Of a stretch of DNA of 64,000 nucleotides, positions 59,759-64,000 are shown one piece after another. Numbering within the stretch: the stretch's first letter is position 1; each line of letters opens with the position of its first letter. Source of the stretch: Paludibacteraceae bacterium (lineage in GTDB: Bacteria; Bacteroidota; Bacteroidia; Bacteroidales; Paludibacteraceae); NCBI GenBank assembly GCA_024401455.1, contig JAKSLA010000010.1, positions 1 to 64,000 of the forward strand. The letters run 5' to 3'. The notes under the pieces are model-generated. The model made no database searches and was not told the origin of the DNA. It saw only the letters and a program-made list of their open reading frames with translations. The position numbers were made by a program, and so were the translations under genes.

Positions 59759-60967
59759 TTATTTCTTATTTGAGTTTTGCCTTTTTAGGTTTTTATATAT
59801 TGTGTTGATGATGTTGGATATTTTTATCATCTGCTCCTCTTTTACCGTTATGACAGAATGATTGTGGATGGACATAATCTCTTTTAGGAATTGATATGTC
59901 TTTTTTTCATCCATCTCGGCAAACGAAGCCATTTTCTGGGCATTGGTTTGAAGGATCTCTTTGTTTTGCAAATCGATGTGGAGACGTTCTTTTATGTAGT
60001 CGAAGAAGAAGCCGATTTTCTTCTTGCTGATGTCTTTGTATTCGGAACGTAGGAAATAGACATTGCTGATTTGCTTGATGAAGCCGATTGTCCGGTTGGT
60101 GTCTGGTGCTATCTCGGGAATGATGCGATATTTCCTTTTCCCTAAGAAGAGGAGCAGTAGCGCTATTAGGCACATGGCCAAGAAAGGGAAGAATGATTTT
60201 TTGTCCTCTTCTTCAGAGTAATAAGATGTCCCTATGGATAAATGGGTGATGGTCTCCTCGGGCGACTTTTTAATGCGGTCTATCAAGTGAAAAACCATTT
60301 GGTCATTCTGCTCATAGAGCATATTGTAATTGGTGAAAATCAGTGGCGTGCAGACAACGATGATGGATGCCTGACTTTGTGGGTCGGTAAATTGTATGGC
60401 AATAGGCTGCTGGTCTATTTCCAACAATATTGTCTTGTGGCATTCTTTACCGATGCCTATATCGCTGCTGTTTGAGAATCTGTTCTTACAGAAAATCGAG
60501 GGCAGTTTGTATGATTTTTTTTGAATCGGTGCGTATATCGTACTGGTCTTTTTTAGAGCATTGTTTGTCACTTCTTTTTCATTGTATTGCTTGTGCAAAC
60601 AGATTTGATTGAAATCGCTACAAGCAACAATGGAACTATGTCCCATTGCCATTCGCTCGATGAGGGTGTTCCAAATGGGAGTGTCGTCGATTGTGTAAGG
60701 GACCGTTATTAATAAATGTTGTATCTCTTGCTCGTTGTCCATATCCTCGGCCTCTTCTTCGATATACTCAAGGTCTTCTAAATAGGCGGTCTTAAACGAT
60801 TCACCGTATTTCTTTTTGCACAAATTGTCAAGCAAATAGCAGTTGAGCGGTTCACTTGAGTAGTCATAGAAATTGTCTTCCCAATCCCATATTCTTTCGC
60901 AAGAAGCGAGAAAATAGAGAGAGGAGAATAGAAACAGTAATTTTGATATGTAGTAGAAATGTCTCAT
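59759..60967 (-). CDS. DUF4350-type membrane lipoprotein
   Basis: Protein of 402 residues with lipobox FLASC, an extracytoplasmic GATase-like beta/alpha region (about 35-240) typical of DUF4350, one membrane helix (about 258-275) and a cytoplasmic helical tail. It overlaps the upstream DUF4129 gene by four bases (ATGA), which indicates coupled translation. Function unknown; it is a standing member of this operon in Bacteroidota. Confidence 0.75.
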   Translation of the reverse strand: MRHFYYISKLLFLFSSLYFLASCERIWDWEDNFYDYSSEPLNCYLLDNLCKKKYGESFKTAYLEDLEYIEEEAEDMDNEQEIQHLLITVPYTIDDTPIWNTLIERMAMGHSSIVACSDFNQICLHKQYNEKEVTNNALKKTSTIYAPIQKKSYKLPSIFCKNRFSNSSDIGIGKECHKTILLEIDQQPIAIQFTDPQSQASIIVVCTPLIFTNYNMLYEQNDQMVFHLIDRIKKSPEETITHLSIGTSYYSEEEDKKSFFPFLAMCLIALLLLFLGKRKYRIIPEIAPDTNRTIGFIKQISNVYFLRSEYKDISKKKIGFFFDYIKERLHIDLQNKEILQTNAQKMASFAEMDEKKTYQFLKEIMSIHNHSVITVKEEQMIKISNIINTIYKNLKRQNSNKK

Positions 60968-61593
60968 TTCAATGCTGCTTTAATTTCGTTGAAAAGTCCT
61001 TCTGCTTGAGTATAGTCGTCCAGGGTAGCCTCTACATTTCCGTATCTTACGGAGAGCATCATGGCTGTGAGTTGTTGAAGCGGCCGTTTGATTTTGGCTT
61101 CCCTCACTTCGTAATAGTAGTCGATGGGCGTTTTGGATGGCGACCATATAATCTGTTTGTTGTTGTCCAACCGTTTTAGCGTCAGCACATAAACCATTTT
61201 GATGGATTCGTCGTATCGTTTAGCGTCAAGCAACAATTGCAAGTTGTCTTCAGAAACGGGGGCTTGAATGTTGATTTCTGTGGCTACAGTTGTCGTTTTC
61301 TTCTTTCCCTTCATGGTCTTGGTTGCGACAATGACTAGGCCTGTAATCAGAGCGATGGCCAGCAATCCTATGATGAGTATTGTGGCGTTTTCTACGAGTG
61401 CGTTTAGCCAAGACCAATCAAATGACGTGTCAATCGTCTTTCTCTCCAACTCTTTTACGACATATTGATGATCTTCCTGAAGTTCTGCCTTGTATTGTTC
61501 GTAGGATTGGTTGTTCGTTGTGCATGCTTGAGGTATAACAACGAAAAGTAGGAGAGTCAAAAGTTTGGCAATATGTTTTTTCAAAAGAGTCAT
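60964..61593 (-). CDS. DUF4129-type membrane protein
   Basis: Protein of 209 residues: lipobox-like PQAC after a leader, a membrane helix (about 60-82) and a C-terminal DUF4129-like helical domain (RYDESIKMVYVLTLKRLDNN ... LDDYTQAEGLFNEIKAALK). ATG 61593 overlaps the SpoIIM stop (ATGA), which decides the start over a longer reading from 61704. Confidence 0.75.
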   Translation of the reverse strand: MTLLKKHIAKLLTLLLFVVIPQACTTNNQSYEQYKAELQEDHQYVVKELERKTIDTSFDWSWLNALVENATILIIGLLAIALITGLVIVATKTMKGKKKTTTVATEINIQAPVSEDNLQLLLDAKRYDESIKMVYVLTLKRLDNNKQIIWSPSKTPIDYYYEVREAKIKRPLQQLTAMMLSVRYGNVEATLDDYTQAEGLFNEIKAALK

Positions 61594-62558
61594 TTTTCGT
61601 CTTTGTTTGAATCCCTCATAGAGAAATAGGGAATGTAGATATAATAAAAGATGATGATGCCAAATAGAGAAAGGATGATGGCGAAGCGCAGGAAATCGTT
61701 CCATTCCGAATGGCGTGTGATGTACGATTCGATGAATGCGGCGACGGCCAGAATAGGAGTGGTGGATAGAAGAATTTTGATGCTTCTAAGTCCACTTTTT
61801 TTCAATCCTTCTATACGATTGTAGGAATGGGGCATTAGCCATCCACGCCCCAAGGCCAAACTTGCGGCTCCAGCAATAAGGATGGCGGGAATTTCAAAAG
61901 CACCGTGCATCCAAATGGATAGCATGGATTCGAGTCCGCAATCGTGAAGAAAGAAGAATGTCTGGAACATGCCGAGCATAATGCCGTTGGTGTATAATAT
62001 GTAGCCTGGTCCTATGAATGGAACGACGCCGTAGCCGTAAGTCCTAAACGTAATCAGTATGTTGTTCAGGGCAATTGCCCAAAACATAGGGTTGCTTTCT
62101 TGGTTGTTGTAGATGTCGCAGGGTTTTCCGTTATGTATGTTTTTAAGGGTTTCGTTTACATAGTCGGCCCCCAAAAAGTCGATTACGTTTTTCTCGTCTA
62201 TGATGGCCAGAATGACCCCTAAAAGGCAGCATGCCATGAAGATGGAGAAGGAGAGCGCCATTTCAAATTTGGCGTCTCTGAGGTTTTGGGGAATCTCATT
62301 GGTGAATATGTTGACGATGGCGGAAAAATTGATCTTCTTCTTCTTGTAGATATATTTGTGCGTCTTGGTTACCATGTTTCTAAGAAACTTGGTGATGCGC
62401 GCTTCTCCATATTGACTTTGAGAATAGGCCAGGTCTGCCGAAAGGTTGACATACATGTCTGATAATTCGTCCGTGGACAAATTATCCAACTGGTTTGTCT
62501 TTTTTTCTTGCTCCAGCCATTTCTTTCTGTTTTGGCGAATAAATGTAACCTCTTTCAT
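61590..62558 (-). CDS. SpoIIM-like membrane protein
   Basis: Integral membrane protein of 322 residues with six or more helices, related to stage II sporulation protein M. Conserved block: HGAFEIPAILIAGAASLALG. The organism type does not form spores, so the protein has another, unestablished role with the MoxR cluster. The start at 62558 (MKEVTFIRQN) lies downstream of a -7-like box; an upstream ATG at 62588 precedes it. Confidence 0.88.
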   Translation of the reverse strand: MKEVTFIRQNRKKWLEQEKKTNQLDNLSTDELSDMYVNLSADLAYSQSQYGEARITKFLRNMVTKTHKYIYKKKKINFSAIVNIFTNEIPQNLRDAKFEMALSFSIFMACCLLGVILAIIDEKNVIDFLGADYVNETLKNIHNGKPCDIYNNQESNPMFWAIALNNILITFRTYGYGVVPFIGPGYILYTNGIMLGMFQTFFFLHDCGLESMLSIWMHGAFEIPAILIAGAASLALGRGWLMPHSYNRIEGLKKSGLRSIKILLSTTPILAVAAFIESYITRHSEWNDFLRFAIILSLFGIIIFYYIYIPYFSMRDSNKDEK

Positions 62559-62577
62559 ACTTTTTTGGAATACAGTG

Positions 62578-62585
62578 CTAAAATA
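62578..62585 (-). promoter_or_regulatory. Weak -7 box of the SpoIIM-MoxR operon
   Basis: Minus strand TATTTTAG, one mismatch from TAnnTTTG, with TTTC 19 bases upstream. Leader of about 14 bases to 62558. Confidence 0.4.
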
Positions 62586-62610
62586 CAAAAAAAGGTGGTT
62601 TGATGAAAAT

Positions 62611-62853
62611 TTATCTTGCCACGTTCATTTCTGCTCTATAAATGCGCGATTCAAGTTTGTCCAGCGGCATCTCCTCATACTCTTTGCGGGTTTTGCAAAG
62701 AAGGATCTGGCTGCAAAGCGTCTCTCCCCATATTTCACCTTCTGGAGTCTCGTAGATATGGTAAACTAATCCGATGCTGAGGCTTGTTAGTTTACCTTTC
62801 TTTATTAGCTTACATTTCTTTGTGTCAATTAAACTTTTGGGGTCAATGAGCAT
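62611..62853 (-). CDS. Small hypothetical protein
   Basis: Protein of 80 residues, unknown family, with a basic N-terminus (MLIDPKSLIDTKKCKLIKKG) and an acidic/helical C-terminus (EEMPLDKLESRIYRAEMNVAR). The ATG at 62853 is preferred to an upstream TTG at 62904. A TATCTTTA at 62945-62938 may be its -7 box. It lies between the SpoIIM operon and the membrane gene next to uvrB. Confidence 0.55.
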   Translation of the reverse strand: MLIDPKSLIDTKKCKLIKKGKLTSLSIGLVYHIYETPEGEIWGETLCSQILLCKTRKEYEEMPLDKLESRIYRAEMNVAR

Positions 62854-62926
62854 AGTGATGTTTATTATCGGGTTATATATTTTTATTTGTCTCTTCCTCG
62901 TCAACCGTGACGAATCGGAAAATGTT

Positions 62927-63304
62927 TTAAAGATAAATGTCGTACTTCATAATCACAAACCATATCGAGAGTTCCAATAGAATCGTTGCCAGTGAGAAAA
63001 TGATGGGTGCAGCAATTATCTTCCTCTTGTTCTTTACGGCATCTTCCTGATACATTCTTTCCATCCATTGGAGCACCCCATATATACAAAAACTCGCAAG
63101 TGCATGAAGAAGTAATGTAATGGGCAAGAAAGCAATATATAAGAATAGGATACAAGTTATTGGATTTATTGCGGTTTCCCAAGAAGCAAATATAATGTCA
63201 TATAAATATAGGGTGATTATAACAAGAAGCGGAGGAGCAAATAGAAGTATTAATGCTTTTCCTCCTTTTGAAATTAGTTTTTCCCCTTCCATATTTTCAC
63301 TCAT
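62927..63304 (-). CDS. Small membrane protein coupled to uvrB
   Basis: Protein of 125 residues with about three or four hydrophobic helices; no family recognised. Its ATG overlaps the last eight bases of uvrB, so translation is probably coupled. A link to DNA repair is unproven; the SpoIIM cluster often has an RDD membrane gene nearby, but this sequence lacks an obvious RDD motif. Confidence 0.6.
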   Translation of the reverse strand: MSENMEGEKLISKGGKALILLFAPPLLVIITLYLYDIIFASWETAINPITCILFLYIAFLPITLLLHALASFCIYGVLQWMERMYQEDAVKNKRKIIAAPIIFSLATILLELSIWFVIMKYDIYL

Positions 63305-64000
63305 GTGACATGTTTTTTAGCATTTCTTCCAATTTGACTAATTCGTCACGGTATTGGGCTGCCTCGATAAATTCCAGTTTCTTGGAGGCCTCGAACATGC
63401 GGCGTTTCGTGTTGTCAATTGCCTTTTGTAAATCCTCCTTGTTGAAGAATGCGGCTGCCGGCTCTGCAGCGACAGGGATGTCTCTGCCTGTAAGAATCTT
63501 GTCGTATGTTTTCTGCGGCTTTTTCTCTTCCGGTGCTTCGCTCTTGCTCAAGACAGACTTGACCGCCTTGTTGAGTGCTTTAGGCACAATGTTGTTGGCT
63601 GTGTTATAGGCAATTTGCTTCTCCCTACGGCGATTGGTCTCGTCAATGGTGAGTTGCATGCTTTCCGTGATTTTGTCGGCATACATGATGACCAATCCGT
63701 TGAGGTTTCTTGCCGCACGGCCTGCAGTTTGGGTCAATGCACGGTGGGAACGGAGGAAACCCTCCTTGTCTGCGTCCAATATGGCCACCAATGAGACTTC
63801 TGGCAGGTCTAAGCCCTCTCTCAAAAGGTTGACGCCTACCAACACATCGAAGAGTCCGTTACGGAGGTCTTCCATGATTTTTACACGTTCCAATGTCTCT
63901 ACGTCGGAATGGATGTAGTTGCTTCTTACGCCCATTTTCTGGAGATAAATTTGCAACTCTTCAGCCATACGCTTGGTAAGCGTGGTGACAAGCACGCGCT
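63297..64000 (-). CDS. uvrB: UvrB excinuclease subunit, C-terminal part (5' end outside window)
   Basis: Nucleotide-excision-repair helicase subunit. The visible last ~234 codons include helicase motif V/VI sequence (FDVLVGVNLLREGLDLPEVS, RSHRALTQTAGRAARN) and the C-terminal UVR domain (MFEASKKLEFIEAAQYRDEL) that binds UvrC. The frame runs off the right edge (RVLVTTLTKRMAEEL is the first visible sequence). Confidence 0.95.
   Translation of the reverse strand, partial: RVLVTTLTKRMAEELQIYLQKMGVRSNYIHSDVETLERVKIMEDLRNGLFDVLVGVNLLREGLDLPEVSLVAILDADKEGFLRSHRALTQTAGRAARNLNGLVIMYADKITESMQLTIDETNRRREKQIAYNTANNIVPKALNKAVKSVLSKSEAPEEKKPQKTYDKILTGRDIPVAAEPAAAFFNKEDLQKAIDNTKRRMFEASKKLEFIEAAQYRDELVKLEEMLKNMSHE

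Noticed and set aside
61590-62558. Sporulation gene as a sign of a Firmicute origin
   Set aside because: SpoIIM-like proteins are common in non-sporulating Bacteroidota inside this MoxR operon, and the flanking genes are typical of that phylum.

Overview
The window comes from a member of the Bacteroidota, most likely order Bacteroidales. The evidence is: Bacteroidota promoters (two exact TTTG-N19-TAnnTTTG sites and several partial ones); few Shine-Dalgarno sites; many families largely confined to this phylum (DUF4199, DUF6452/DUF6048, PFKVPEGYFE-type sigma-associated proteins, FISUMP-like lipoproteins); a six-gene Na+-NQR operon; an F1Fo operon in the order beta-epsilon-(I)-a-c-b-delta-alpha-gamma; and two glycosidases ending in type IX secretion (T9SS) tails. 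No rRNA, tRNA, CRISPR array or intact insertion sequence was seen. Species cannot be named.

Layout. 1-6.98 kb: edge-truncated M23 peptidase; a periplasmic thiol/redox group (two DUF1573 proteins, a TlpA-like protein with one active-site Cys, a CcdA/DsbD-like membrane protein) with a UbiA prenyltransferase; a secreted esterase. 7.3-8.5 kb: an AT-rich islet with two divergent orphan genes sharing only their N-terminal ~25 residues. 8.7-14.8 kb: probable operon DUF4199, GT2, small membrane protein, nitroreductase, DUF6452, DUF6048 (18-T tract in its signal region), transketolase. 14.9-17.7 kb: MtaB, convergent with a sigma factor/membrane protein/Spy-like operon. 18-25.5 kb: aspartate kinase and nqrABCDEF. 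25.6-29.6 kb: MINPP-like phosphatase, purA, a small ABM-like protein, a lipoprotein. 29.7-35.8 kb: GH2 and parallel beta-helix enzymes. 36.2-38 kb: flavin reductase, glyA. 38.2-45.4 kb: ATP synthase. 45.9-49.3 kb: Fur-family regulator, lipoprotein, DsrE-like protein, agmatine deiminase, winged-helix protein. 49.6-55.5 kb: lepA, GH9 cellulase-like enzyme, SpoU methyltransferase, M16 peptidase, ACP-like protein. 55.6-57.4 kb: a rearranged zone with two ~465-bp direct repeats (truncated Rpn/PD-(D/E)XK transposase ends), a membrane protein, and an orphan second tail of a DUF58 gene. 57.4-64 kb: DUF58-MoxR-DUF4350-DUF4129-SpoIIM operon, small genes, edge-truncated uvrB.

How the parts fit. NQR oxidises NADH and exports Na+. 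The ATP synthase c subunit lacks the Na+-ligand pattern, so ATP is probably made with H+, and the Na+ gradient is probably used elsewhere. The GH2, beta-helix and GH9 enzymes indicate growth on plant or host glycans. The most unusual items are the divergent RLTE-tag gene pair, the repeat/DUF58-tail scar, the poly-T tract, the monothiol TlpA-like protein and the ACP-like protein without a phosphopantetheine serine.
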